Shown: positions 53,920 through 63,147 of the stretch, one piece after another
Layout of the letters: each line of letters starts with the position of its first letter
How positions within the stretch are numbered: position 1 is the stretch's first letter
Assembly: GCA_012103455.1 (NCBI GenBank)
Contig: WLWT01000003.1
Coordinates: forward strand, 124,001 to 188,000
Reading direction: 5' to 3'
Source: Gammaproteobacteria bacterium
Lineage (GTDB): Bacteria > Pseudomonadota > Gammaproteobacteria > HK1
Length of the DNA: 64,000 nucleotides
Program-made: the position numbers and the translations under genes
Notes under the pieces: generated by a model
Told to the model about the DNA's origin: nothing
Database searches by the model: none
The model's input: the letters and a program-made list of their open reading frames with translations, nothing else

Positions 53920-54330
53920 CTAAGAATCATTTCTCACCACAGATGCGGTCTTTGCATCGTATTGATAGGCGCCAATACTGCCATCCATAAGTTTTTGGAC
54001 GGCGGCATCAATGACGAATAACGGAGCTAGAAACCATTCATTCGGATTCACAGGATTTCCAAACCTGTCTTGTATCTCAATGTCTAACCGGGCACTTTCA
54101 AAGAATCTGTGTATAAACCTCTACAGCTTTGTACGCTTGATATTAAAAAATTCATAGGTCGCAACAACTTCAACATCAGCTATAAGAAAAGTAGGGTCTA
54201 ACCTGGCATTGGCTATGCGCTTTTCAACGCTTCCACCCGTCACTCCAATCTTGTGAATAAGATCTCGGTTTTTGGTAATAACGGAATGCTCGGACTTACT
54301 CCTCAGAACATAGATTGTTGGCTCTTCCCT
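53920..54330 (-). pseudogene. GIY-YIG-type nuclease gene with TAG stop, cut by ISL3
   Basis: Minus-strand frame: EEPTIYVLRSKSEHSVITKN, then HKIGVTGGSVEKRIANARLD and VVATYEFFNIKRTKL. A TAG follows, then RFIHRFFESARLDIEIQDRF, NEWFLAPLFVIDAAVQKLMD, and the stop at 53920. IYVLxSxS, KIGVTxxxxxxRIAxA and LExxIHRFF are the pattern of GIY-YIG/T5orf172-type nucleases. The TAG sits where Glu is usual. The 5' end is lost at the ISL3 border. Confidence 0.65.
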
Positions 54331-55647
54331 TCTTTAAGTGGGTGGTTTAGCATAATCTAAAACACTCAATGCAAAGATGCGTCAATGCGCGACAAGAAAC
54401 TCTATTCTCGAATACTGGGTATTGAAACACCCTGGTTCGTGTCTGATGTCGAGCTGTCCCTTCAGGCGCAACAGGTTAAAGTCTTTATTGAGCACACTGG
54501 CAAAAAAGGCTGCCAATGCCGTGTTTGCGCTAAGCCCTGTCCGGGTTACGACCACATTATCCAGAAGTGGCGGCATTTGGATACCTGTCAGTTCCAAACT
54601 ATCCTTGTCGCCCGTGTTCCCCGTGTCCAATGCCCTGAACACAAGGTGTTAGCCATTGACGTTCCTTGGGCTGATCAGGCTCCCGATACACAGCCGTGTT
54701 CGAAGCCTGGGTCATTGACTGGCTCAAAGAGGCAACAACCAAGGCTGTTGCACGACCAATGAAGCTTAGCTGGAACGCCATTGATGGTATTGGGCGACGT
54801 GCCGTGAACAGAGGTCTTGCTCGCAGGGATGCCCAATCTCCAAGACGACTAGCTGTCGATGAGACCTCTTTTCAAAAGCACCCCGAATACGTCACAGTAG
54901 TGACTGACCACGATGAAGGCGTCGTTATCCATGTCGCTGATGAGCGTAAAAGCGACAGCCTCAATGAGTATTTTGATACGTTGGCGGATGACGCCAAAAA
55001 AGGTATCGAATGTGTGACGATGGATAGGTCCAAGGCTTATATCAAGTCAGTCAGGCAAACTATTCCGCAGGCAGACCGGAGGATAGCATTTGATAAATTC
55101 CCTATTGCCCAGTCCCTCGGTAAAGCGGTCAATCAGGTTCGCATAGAAGAGAATAAAACCCTTATAAGCAAGGGTGTAGAGTGGCTAAAGGGAACTCGTT
55201 ACAACGGGCTGACAAACCCTGAGAACCTGTCTAAAGAGCAGTGGGATAACTTTGAACCACTGAGACACTCAACGCTTAAAACAGCTCGTGCTTGGACTAT
55301 TCGTGAACTGGCGATGAGCTATGGGATTACCCATCCACAACTTGGGCAATCAAAGCCTGGAAGAAGTGGTTGAGCTGGGCTCAGAGATGTCGCCTAGAAC
55401 CCATCAAAGAAGTGGCCAGAGCGATTAAAGAGCATTTGTGGGGCATCGTCAACGCTATTGTTCTTAAGGCCAACAATGGACGAGCAGAAGGCATTAACAG
55501 CACGATTCAAAGTTTGAAGAATCGAGCGTGTGGTTTCAGAAATCGTGAACGATATAAGGCAGCGATCTACTTTCATCTGGGTGGGTTGGATTTATATCCC
55601 ACTGGCATACATCGCTGAAAACCACCCACTTAAAGAAGGGAAGAGCC
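54320..55647 (+). mobile_element. ISL3-family insertion sequence
   Basis: About 1.33 kb with inverted ends GGCTCTTCCCTTCTTTAAG and, at the right, CTTAAAGAAGGGAAGAGCC (30 bp in all, continuing TGGGTGGTTT). The inverted similarity extends a few bases outside (ATTGTT and ACAAT). The expected 8-bp target duplication was not found. Confidence 0.85.
54385..55618 (+). pseudogene. ISL3-family transposase, two frameshifts
   Basis: Frame 1 (54385-54762) holds the N-terminal zinc finger KGCQCRVCAKPCPGYDHIIQ and RVPRVQCPEHKVLAIDVPWA. Frame 2 (54696-55373) has the catalytic start RRLAVDETSFQKHPEYVTVV and CVTMDRSKAYIKSVRQTIPQ with Asp residues. Frame 3 (55370-55618) has NNGRAEGINSTIQSLKNRAC with the final Glu, then GFRNRERYKAAIYF. 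Shifts fall near 54700 and 55340. Inactive. Confidence 0.88.
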
Positions 55648-55715
55648 ACAATTTTGGGAGCGCATCAATCAGTGTGGCATTGAGGCTTTGGTTTAGAATA
55701 TACATTATTTAGAGG

Positions 55716-55929
55716 CATTGCCCCCATATAGCATACTAAACCTTTGAAATTTCTGGAACAACTGTTTTCATGTCTCAAACACAATGCCATAGTCAATTTT
55801 TATGGAAATCAATAGGTTATACGCTGTGTTTGACTATTTTTTGGGGCAGCAGTGATCACCTATACACTGCGGTTCTGCGCGTGGTACTTCCTTGCACTCA
55901 CGAAAAAATGACTATTTTTAGAGGCGCCC
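55716..55929 (+). mobile_element. MITE-2 nested in the right half of MITE-1 (copy E)
   Basis: 55716-55854 matches MITE-2 (GCATACTAAACC, CACAATGCCATAGTC, ending GGGGCAGCAGTG) with a degenerate left end. It joins ATCACCTATACACTGCGG and the right half of MITE-1 to AGAGGCGCCC at 55929. This is the same nested junction as at 23366-23656. The left half of MITE-1 is missing. Confidence 0.8.
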
Positions 55930-56528
55930 TATCGTGCAAATAACGACAGTTGCTCCTGGCCCCTGTCCGAGCGATAGTAGATAATCTCCCCCTTCCTTGC
56001 CTCTGCCCACCCTGCGAGTGCTCCATAACCAATCTGTGAACTGCTGTAATGATATCCTTTCCCTGGAGATTCTTTGTAAGGCGGATCGATGAACCACGTA
56101 GCCTCAATGTCCAGAGATTCTGAGTAGTCAGCGCATAGGATCTTCCAGTGTTTGATCTTGTGGAGATTCGCCGCCATGTGTCTCCTGCTTATCTCCCAGT
56201 GGCGAGCAAGTACTGGTGTGACCTTGATCATCTTATAGGCGAACGCCATCTTCGTTGCAGCGTGAATGATATGAATGAATTCCGAACTCTTTTCGCCGAT
56301 CTCCACCTCTGGCAAAGAGAGGATTGTGTCTGGCGTCGCTTCATCAATTAGCCAATCCCACAATGCAGCTACTCGTTCATCTTTTTCAATGAGAGTTATC
56401 TCTTTCTTCCAGTTGTCTTAGTATAAGGAGTAGGCGGCAGACCCAGCAAATGGCTCAACGACGGCACTGTAGTTTGGTGCCGGATAATGTCGCGCTATCT
56501 GCTTCTTTCGTCCGTAGTAGTAGAACAT
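55929..56528 (-). pseudogene. D12-class adenine DNA methyltransferase with nonsense stop
   Basis: From ATG 56528: MFYYYGRKKQIARHYPAPNY, then VVEPFAGSAAYSLY (SAM-binding motif I), then TAA at 56418-56420. The same frame continues DNWKKEITLIEKDERVAALW to WFIDPPYKESPGKGYHYS, the DPPY catalytic motif. The final stop TAG uses the first G of MITE-1 copy E, so the C-terminus may also be shortened. The intact protein would methylate adenine N6 in DNA. No restriction partner is visible. Confidence 0.8.
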
Positions 56529-56654
56529 GAATCTATCATCGACGATTGAGGTCTATCGGGCGGGAGTGGAGACGATAGTCTACATACTTTCTTAGGTGAA
56601 AACATGGGTAGCGGATCCAAGGAGCGAACAACCCCAGAGGCGATAATCAGTGCG

Positions 56655-57938
56655 TTAAAAAAACACAAACGACCGCACCACCACGTTCTTCCGGCAAGGC
56701 GCGTCCTCCGGCACGGTGGGATCAATGCAAGCCGAGTGAAACGACCATCTTGATACGGAGCCATCCGTAGTCGAGTCGTAACACTTCAACATCGACACTT
56801 CCGTAGGTGACTGGTTGGGCAACCAGTACCATTCATGCTCCGGCCTGTAAGTGAAGCGGGTAGTTTCGCCGACGCGGTCGTCGTAGATGCGGTAGTTGGT
56901 GATATAGGGCTGATCGGCGAACGACGGCCACGCGCACAGCACGAACGGATTTTGCCGCACCGTCTCCATCGGCTTGGCCAGATTGATCGACAAGAACCGG
57001 CGCGACATTTTGGCGTCAGCTTGCGCCTCGGTGTAATGCTGTTCACGCCCGAAGTTACGCAAGTTCTTCGTCAGCAGTTCACGGCAGCGCACACGGCCAC
57101 TGTTGTCGTTCAAATCGTTGTGTACGAGATAAGCGTAGTTGGCATTCACACCGGGGTTTTTATTCGCCTGGTCTTCGGTGCGATCACCTTCGTAGTCTTG
57201 GTCAAAAATATCGTGGTTGTAGACCAGCACATCGGTGGCGTCCGGGAAGAACTCAAGCAGCAGTTTTTCCATCTCCGGATAGAAAACCCGTTCCACTTCA
57301 GCCGCATCATAGAAGTTTTGACACTTCGATTCGCAATGGGCTAATGCAACACCTAGCTTGTCCATGCACTCGGCACTGCGCGGAGATAGGCCGGGGTAGT
57401 ATTCCTCGATACGCCGTGCATCGCGCAAAACTTGCGGAAAGTAAAGACACCGCCGTTTGAGGTCCTGCTCTTCCTTGCGCATCGCCTGCGCATCGGCTTG
57501 ACGGGCCGGATCGCGCCATAGCGCGTTGGAGGACACGATCGAATAGGAAGGCTGCTCATGGACGGTGTAGCGCAAAGGCAAAGCCACTCCACCTTCAGGC
57601 GCTGCAATGTTGTTCGCCCGTATGTAGTCAACACCTTCCTCGTGAGTGCGAAACCCCAGGCCCCATTGGGTTTCGATCGGGCCCGGAGGCGCGTTTTCGA
57701 TCATATCGATGACCGCCTGTCCGTCCCCTTCGGCGATCAGGCGAAACGCCTCTTCTGTCGCGGCGGCGGTGCCAGCATCGCCGCCGCGATCGAAAGACAT
57801 GTAGGAAAGACCGCCATTGGCGGCGATGGGTGGTGGTTGTCCTTCAGTCAGTTGGAGAGAGGGCACATAGACCGATGAGGGGGCGCTGTCAGGGGTGGTG
57901 GCGTGTTCTTCAGCGGGGTTGTTGTCTTGCAAGTCCAT
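56655..57938 (-). CDS. CmcJ/NvfI-family oxygenase-like protein
   Basis: A 427-residue protein. The family core is clear: DVLVYNHDIFDQDYEGDR, YAYLVHNDLNDNSGRVRCRE, RFLSINLAKPMETVRQNPFV, EWYWLPNQSPTEVSMLKCYD and WSFHSACIDPTVPEDAPCRK. CmcJ assists cephamycin hydroxylation and NvfI is an Fe/oxoglutarate endoperoxygenase, so an Fe(II) enzyme is likely (His-x-Asp in VHND). The N-terminal 90 residues are extra. Divergent from the cupin gene at 58142. Substrate unknown. Confidence 0.75.
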   Translation of the reverse strand: MDLQDNNPAEEHATTPDSAPSSVYVPSLQLTEGQPPPIAANGGLSYMSFDRGGDAGTAAATEEAFRLIAEGDGQAVIDMIENAPPGPIETQWGLGFRTHEEGVDYIRANNIAAPEGGVALPLRYTVHEQPSYSIVSSNALWRDPARQADAQAMRKEEQDLKRRCLYFPQVLRDARRIEEYYPGLSPRSAECMDKLGVALAHCESKCQNFYDAAEVERVFYPEMEKLLLEFFPDATDVLVYNHDIFDQDYEGDRTEDQANKNPGVNANYAYLVHNDLNDNSGRVRCRELLTKNLRNFGREQHYTEAQADAKMSRRFLSINLAKPMETVRQNPFVLCAWPSFADQPYITNYRIYDDRVGETTRFTYRPEHEWYWLPNQSPTEVSMLKCYDSTTDGSVSRWSFHSACIDPTVPEDAPCRKNVVVRSFVFF

Positions 57939-58141
57939 GGTGTGCCTCCGGGTGCTACCAGGCTATAAGTCTTGGTATGTATAATTTTAAATCGTGGCAC
58001 ATGAGGCCCGCCCTGGCCAGTGGCGGCGATATAAGAGCCGCGGTAACTCACCCCACATCAACCCCTTCGCCATCAACCCCAGTTGCGGTATCTTCTGGCG
58101 GAGCATCGGCTATCTTGAGGCCGCTACCGCGAGGGGGAATC

Positions 58142-58642
58142 ATGGCTTACACACTGCAAGCACTTGCCAACGACTGCCGCGAGGCGCTGACGCACAACAA
58201 CGATCTAGCCGGCCGCGAACGGGTGCGTGATCTCATCGCCTGCGCCTGCGCCGATGCGGATTTCGTGGCGGCCTACCTGAGCGAGGAGACCGCACAGCGC
58301 AAAATTCTCTACGAAGATGAGACATTCGGATTTTGCATTCTGGCCCATGTGTACGAGGGCGCCAAGAACAGCAATCCCCATGATCATGGGCCGAGTTGGG
58401 CGGTGTATGGCCAAGCGGTGGGCACCACCAGCATGACCGACTGGGAGGTGCTGAGCCGCCCAGAGAACAGCAATCCCGGCAAAGTCAAGAAAGCGCGCAC
58501 TTATCCGCTCAATCCCGGCGACGCTCATCTCTACAACATCGGCGATGTCCATTCACCCTCGCGCGACGGTGAGACCCGTCTTATCCGCGTGGAGGGCATG
58601 AATATGGACACAGTGCGACGCGATAAATACGAGGTTGCGTGA
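58142..58642 (+). CDS. Cysteine-dioxygenase-like cupin
   Basis: A 166-residue protein from ATG 58142, preceded by GAGGGGG. Metal-ligand pattern NPHDHGPSWAVYGQAVGTTS and a second His in GDAHLYNIGDVHSPSRDG fit cupins of the cysteine dioxygenase/PCO superfamily. An upstream frame extension is non-coding. It sits between the CmcJ-like gene and an FAD oxidase. Thiol or aromatic substrate is possible but not shown. Confidence 0.75.
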   Translation: MAYTLQALANDCREALTHNNDLAGRERVRDLIACACADADFVAAYLSEETAQRKILYEDETFGFCILAHVYEGAKNSNPHDHGPSWAVYGQAVGTTSMTDWEVLSRPENSNPGKVKKARTYPLNPGDAHLYNIGDVHSPSRDGETRLIRVEGMNMDTVRRDKYEVA

Positions 58643-58697
58643 CACAGGGCTACATACACAGGGTTACATACACAGGGTTACATGACGCAGGGGGTAC
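58642..58697 (+). repeat. 14-bp tandem repeat before the FAD oxidase gene
   Basis: Three units of ACACAGGGTTACAT (the first has GGGC) and a fourth, altered one (ACGCAGGGGGTACAT) that supplies the AGGGGG ribosome site of the next gene. Copy-number change here could alter translation. Confidence 0.9.
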
Positions 58698-60080
58698 ATG
58701 ACACCAACGGCTGAAGCGGTGGTAGCCGGTGCCGGCATCGCTGGCGCCGCCGCCGCTTACTTCCTGGCCGTGGAGCACGGCCTCAGCGATATTTGCATCG
58801 TCGAGCGGGACGAACCGCTGTCCCTCACCAGTGACAAGTCTACCGAGTGTTACCGCAACTGGTGGCTGGGGCCAGGCACGGCCATGGTGGATTTCGCCAA
58901 CCGCAGTATCGATCTGATCGAAAGACTCACCGAGCATAGCGGCGACCGTTTCAATCTAAGTCGTCGCGGGTATCTATTCCTCACCGCCGAGGAGACGACA
59001 GCCAAGCTGTTCGAACAACAGGGCAAGGCGGCGCAAACGCTAGGCGTGGGTCCGCTGCGCCGGCATGAAAGCGCCGCCCACCATTGCTATGTGCCCCATC
59101 AAGCATCCGGTTGGGAAGACATGCCCACCGGCTCGGATTTACTGCTGGACCCGGTTCTCATCCAACAGCACTTTCCCGGCATCAGCCCATCGGCTATTGC
59201 CGCGCTGCACGTGCGCCGCTGCGGATGGTTGAGGGCGCAGCAACTGGGCGCCTATTTCCTGGAACAGGCGCGGGCCAGAGGTGCGCGGCTCATCCGCGCG
59301 AAAGTGAGCGGTATCGACACACGCGGCGGCGGCGTACGGGCGGTGCGCATTGACGAGCCGGGCGGCACCAGCCAAACCATCCACACGCCACGGGTGATCC
59401 TTGCACCGGGGCCTTATCTGCCCGAGATGCTGGAGCAGCTAAAGGTGGATCTGCCAGTGGCTTGCGAATGTCACGTCAAGATCGCGCTCAAGGACAGCAA
59501 AGGCGCGCTCCCGGCGGATGCACCTTTGCTGCTCTGGTCCGATCCGGTGCAACTGCCCTGGACAGACGAAGAAAAAACGCTGCTCGCGGCGGATGCGGCA
59601 ACACAATATTTACTGGAGACCTTCCCCGCGGGCGTTCACACGCGGCCGGAGGGCAGCGCTGGCAATCACTACGCACTCGCCCTTTGGACTTATCACACGC
59701 CTTTGCTGGCGCCACGCTTCCCGCTCCAATGGGATCCTCATCTACCGGAGATCATCGTGCGCGGATTGAGCGCCATGCTGCCAGCCATGAGCGCGTATTT
59801 TGCTCCACTGCCGAAGATGACGGTGGATGGTGGTTATTACGTGAAGACGCCGGAGAACCGGCCTTTGATAGGCCCGTTGCCTATCGAAGGCGTTTTTGTC
59901 AACGCCGCGTACTCGGGCTTCGGCATCATGACCGCCTGCGCCGGCGGCGAACTGTTAGCGGCCCATGTCACGCAAAGCCCCTTGCCGCACTACAGCGATG
60001 CCTTGGCCCCCGCCCGCTTTGACGATCCGGCCTATTTGGAGGGTTGCGCGGACGCTGCGGCGGCCAGCGGTCAAATGTAG
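58698..60080 (+). CDS. DAO-family FAD-dependent amine oxidase-like protein
   Basis: A 460-residue flavoprotein: AVVAGAGIAGAAAAYFLAVE at the N-terminus (FAD loop), STECYRNWWLGPGTAMVDFA, VRRCGWLRAQQLGAYFLEQA, and the C-terminal TPENRPLIGPLPIEGVFVNA, then YSGFGIMTACAGGELLA. This order fits sarcosine oxidase beta-like and glycine oxidase-like enzymes. Its neighbours (DMGDH-like, MttB, hydantoinase) suggest an N-methylated or cyclic amine substrate. Start ATG 58698 follows AGGGGGT. Confidence 0.85.
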   Translation: MTPTAEAVVAGAGIAGAAAAYFLAVEHGLSDICIVERDEPLSLTSDKSTECYRNWWLGPGTAMVDFANRSIDLIERLTEHSGDRFNLSRRGYLFLTAEETTAKLFEQQGKAAQTLGVGPLRRHESAAHHCYVPHQASGWEDMPTGSDLLLDPVLIQQHFPGISPSAIAALHVRRCGWLRAQQLGAYFLEQARARGARLIRAKVSGIDTRGGGVRAVRIDEPGGTSQTIHTPRVILAPGPYLPEMLEQLKVDLPVACECHVKIALKDSKGALPADAPLLLWSDPVQLPWTDEEKTLLAADAATQYLLETFPAGVHTRPEGSAGNHYALALWTYHTPLLAPRFPLQWDPHLPEIIVRGLSAMLPAMSAYFAPLPKMTVDGGYYVKTPENRPLIGPLPIEGVFVNAAYSGFGIMTACAGGELLAAHVTQSPLPHYSDALAPARFDDPAYLEGCADAAAASGQM

Positions 60081-60101
60081 CTTGCACGCCTCGATCCCTG
60101 T

Positions 60102-62099
60102 CTAACAAGACACGGCAAAACGCGGCCGCCCACTGGCCTGCACGCGGATAGCGCTCTCAACGAATGTCTCTTTACCCTCGACTACAGCTTTGCGATCCAC
60201 CCGCTGTTCGCTCAGTTCCACGAATTCAGCGCCCGCCGCTGCCGCCGCGCGGCGGGCCGCCGCCCGCGCTACCCGCAGCGCATCGTCTACGGCAGCCTCC
60301 AAGGACGGGTGGTCGGCCCGGTGCTCGTTAACAAACGCGCGGTATACCCCCTCGGAGGGCTGCGTGACCGTGGCATCGATCCCTACACCTACCCGCCCCA
60401 CCACGGCACCTACGGCATTAGCCACTTCCGCGTGTTTAGGGACCACGGCGCGAGTACCGAGTTGCTGCACGACCTGTGGATAGTACACCGCCGCTGGCGC
60501 CCCCAAACCGATTACAGGGCGGCTCACCTCCGTGGCGATCCGCACCAAGCTCTCCCCATCCGAACGTGCGCCGGCGTCGAACAAGTAGCGGGCCAGTTCC
60601 GCGTAGCCGTGCCCATCAGCGGCGCAAGCAGCATCCAGTAAAGCGTGGGCGGAGGCGCGCACCAGGGCCTCGATGATCGCGGCGCTCATGTGCGCGGCGC
60701 TCTCGGCGATGGGCAGGCCTGAATTGTTTCGCTGACCGGCGAAAAGCATGAGTGCCTGCTCCGCCACATCACCATTGAATGCCGCGTGCAGGCCAGCCAC
60801 ATGGGCCGCGTCGGTGGGTGTCACGCCGCTGCGGGCCACCAACCCGCGCGCCACCAGTTGATTGAGCGCCACCACTTCCAGTTGCGCCGAGATCAAGGTA
60901 TCGAGGGCCAATGGCCCATCGCGCAGACGCGCATAGATAGCCGCCTCGCGCGCATTGATAGTAAGCCCATCGCGGAACCCACCCACCAATACGGCGAAGC
61001 AACCCATGAGCGCATCTCGCCGCGGGCCGGCTAACTGCCGCTCCAATGTCGCCGTCACCAGTTCCGAATATTCGGTGGCAAAGAGCGAGACAGGAATAAC
61101 CCGGCGTGGCCCCACATTCAGATGCCAGCGAGTGCCTTCGCTGTGCAACACGATTTCGCTATCGCCCCCCAAACCGATGGTCCGCATGGCGACCGCCTCC
61201 ACCATGGTGCGAAACCCGCCGACCGTGGCACCGCACGCATCCAACCGGGGCCGGGCGTCTTCCAGGAAAGCGTAATCAGTGGTGGTGCCGCCGATGTCAC
61301 TGACGATGGCATCGCGTTCATCGCTGAGATAAGCCGCCCCCACCAGGCTGGCCGCCGGCCCGGACAAGAGGGTCTCTACCGGTTTTTGTCTGGCTAGCTC
61401 GGCACTCACCAGGGCGCCGTCGCCGCGTACCACCATGAGCGGGGCGGCGATGTTCAAGGCGTCGAAACTTCTTTGCGCCGACAACAAAAGACGTTGGATC
61501 ATGGGAATGAGGCGGGCATTGAGCACTGCGGTCATGGCCCGGCGGGGACCGTCCAGCTTAGCCGACAATTCATGGGAGCATGTCACCGGACAACCCGTTC
61601 GCACCCGGATCAGATCGCGCGCGGCCACTTCATGAGCGGGGTTACGCACGGCGAACATGCCAGCCACGGCAAAACCATCCACCGGCGGTAACTCGCTGAG
61701 CGCCAGTGCCAAGGCAGCGGCATCCAAAGCATGACGCTCTTCGCCATGCCCATCGTGGCCGCCGTCCACCCGGATACAAGGCTCGCCCCGCAGCGCCTCA
61801 GCCAAGCCGGCCCGGGTCACCGCGTGGTCATCAAAACCGATGAGCACCAATGCCACGCGGCCGCCCTGGCCTTCAACCAAGGCATTGGTAGCGAGCGTGG
61901 TGGATAAAGAGATGAGCGCCACATCCGCCGCGCTCACTTGGCTTTTGGCCAATACCGCGTTGACCGACTCGCCGATACCGATAGTCAAATCGCCGCGCGT
62001 GGTGAGCGCTTTCGCCGTGCTCAGCACACCGTCGCCATCGTCGAACAAAACGGCGTCGGTGTAGGTACCGCCCGTATCGATTCCCAGGAGCACGGCCAT
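60102..62099 (-). CDS. Hydantoinase/oxoprolinase subunit A
   Basis: A 665-residue HyuA-type protein of the ASKHA ATPase fold: LLGIDTGGTYTDAVLFD (phosphate 1), ALISLSTTLATNALVEGQGG, VSDIGGTTTDYAFLEDARPR (phosphate 2) and IGLGGDSEIVLHSEGTRW. It couples ATP hydrolysis to opening of N-methylhydantoin, 5-oxoproline or related rings. The partner subunit B (HyuB) is not next to it. Convergent with the FAD oxidase; ATG 62099. Confidence 0.9.
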   Translation of the reverse strand: MAVLLGIDTGGTYTDAVLFDDGDGVLSTAKALTTRGDLTIGIGESVNAVLAKSQVSAADVALISLSTTLATNALVEGQGGRVALVLIGFDDHAVTRAGLAEALRGEPCIRVDGGHDGHGEERHALDAAALALALSELPPVDGFAVAGMFAVRNPAHEVAARDLIRVRTGCPVTCSHELSAKLDGPRRAMTAVLNARLIPMIQRLLLSAQRSFDALNIAAPLMVVRGDGALVSAELARQKPVETLLSGPAASLVGAAYLSDERDAIVSDIGGTTTDYAFLEDARPRLDACGATVGGFRTMVEAVAMRTIGLGGDSEIVLHSEGTRWHLNVGPRRVIPVSLFATEYSELVTATLERQLAGPRRDALMGCFAVLVGGFRDGLTINAREAAIYARLRDGPLALDTLISAQLEVVALNQLVARGLVARSGVTPTDAAHVAGLHAAFNGDVAEQALMLFAGQRNNSGLPIAESAAHMSAAIIEALVRASAHALLDAACAADGHGYAELARYLFDAGARSDGESLVRIATEVSRPVIGLGAPAAVYYPQVVQQLGTRAVVPKHAEVANAVGAVVGRVGVGIDATVTQPSEGVYRAFVNEHRADHPSLEAAVDDALRVARAAARRAAAAAGAEFVELSEQRVDRKAVVEGKETFVESAIRVQASGRPRFAVSC

Positions 62100-62364
62100 A
62101 AAAGCCTCTCAATAATCGTTGGTAGTGCAACTGCACCGGGCTGGCGCGCAAGCTTAACGGGTGCGATCCCATCAAAGCCTTATTTTTCGCGGCCCGTTGT
62201 GATTCGCCCGCCATCCGCCCGGTTACAACCCTTGTCCGGTTACAACTCTTGTCTGTCACCGCCCCTATGCCACAACGGCTAGCCCGGCAAATAAGTAAAA
62301 AACGCTGGCTGCGCCGGGACTGCTCTGGTGCAATAAATAGTTGGCTCACCTCGGATACCCGGAC

Positions 62365-63147
62365 ATGGCAAAGCTTCGCAGCTTCAAAGTACTGACATTT
62401 GATTGTTACGGCACCCTCATCGATTGGGAAAGCGGCATCTGGGATGCGTTTCAGCCGGTGTTGATGGAGACCGGCCGCAATGACATATCCCGCACGGACG
62501 CGCTCAAGCTATTTGCCAAACACGAGACAGCGCAAGAGGCGAATGCCCCGGAGCGGCCCTATCCCCAGTTGTTGGCCACCGTGCATCGTGCCATGGCCGA
62601 TGAACTCGGCTTGGCCACTAACGACACTCTGGATGCAAACTTCGGCGCCTCCGTGCCCCAATGGCCCGCCTTCCCCGACTCAGCGCAGGCGCTGCGGGCG
62701 CTTAAGCAGCACTTCAAGCTGGTGATTCTCTCCAACGTACACCGGGCGGGCTTTGCCGCCTCCAACCGCAAATTGGGGGTCGAGTTCGATGCCATTTATA
62801 CGGCGCAAGACATCGGCTCGTATAAACCCTCACCGCGCAATTTTGCCTATATGCTGGAGCGCCTTAAGGAGCTTGGGACCGCAAAGCACGAGATACTGCA
62901 TACCGCCCAAAGCTTGCACCACGATCACGTACAGGCGCGCGCCTTCGGACTAGCCAACGCCTGGATCGATAGGCAGCGCCTGTCCGAGTCGGGCCTGTCT
63001 GAGTCGGGCCTATCCGGGTCGGGCCTATCCGGGTCGGGCGCATGGGGGGCCACGGCGGCGGTAGACATTCGGCCGGAATTCGATTTCATCTTCTTCTCGA
63101 TGGCCGAGCTGGCCACCGCTGTGGCCAACGCAGCGGCGAGCCGATGA
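62365..63147 (+). CDS. HAD-superfamily haloacid dehalogenase-like hydrolase
   Basis: A 260-residue protein from ATG 62365 (MAKLRSFKVLTFDCYGTLID), with nucleophile Asp13, motif II LVILSNVHRAG, Lys in SYKPSPRNFAYM, and a motif III-like region. This matches type II haloacid dehalogenases. Where the conserved acidic motif is followed by a loop, a 20-residue insert of LSESG and LSGSG repeats occurs (62979-63038). The stop overlaps the next start (ATGA). Confidence 0.85.
   Translation: MAKLRSFKVLTFDCYGTLIDWESGIWDAFQPVLMETGRNDISRTDALKLFAKHETAQEANAPERPYPQLLATVHRAMADELGLATNDTLDANFGASVPQWPAFPDSAQALRALKQHFKLVILSNVHRAGFAASNRKLGVEFDAIYTAQDIGSYKPSPRNFAYMLERLKELGTAKHEILHTAQSLHHDHVQARAFGLANAWIDRQRLSESGLSESGLSGSGLSGSGAWGATAAVDIRPEFDFIFFSMAELATAVANAAASR
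62979..63038 (+). repeat. 15-bp tandem repeat in the HAD gene
   Basis: Four units of CCTGTCCGAGTCGGG, the last two being CCTATCCGGGTCGGG. It encodes LSESG twice and LSGSG twice, a flexible insertion. Confidence 0.97.

Noticed and set aside
56655..60080. Beta-lactam or other biosynthetic cluster because of the CmcJ-like gene
   Set aside because: No synthetase, isopenicillin-type or other assembly-line gene is nearby; the surroundings are catabolic.
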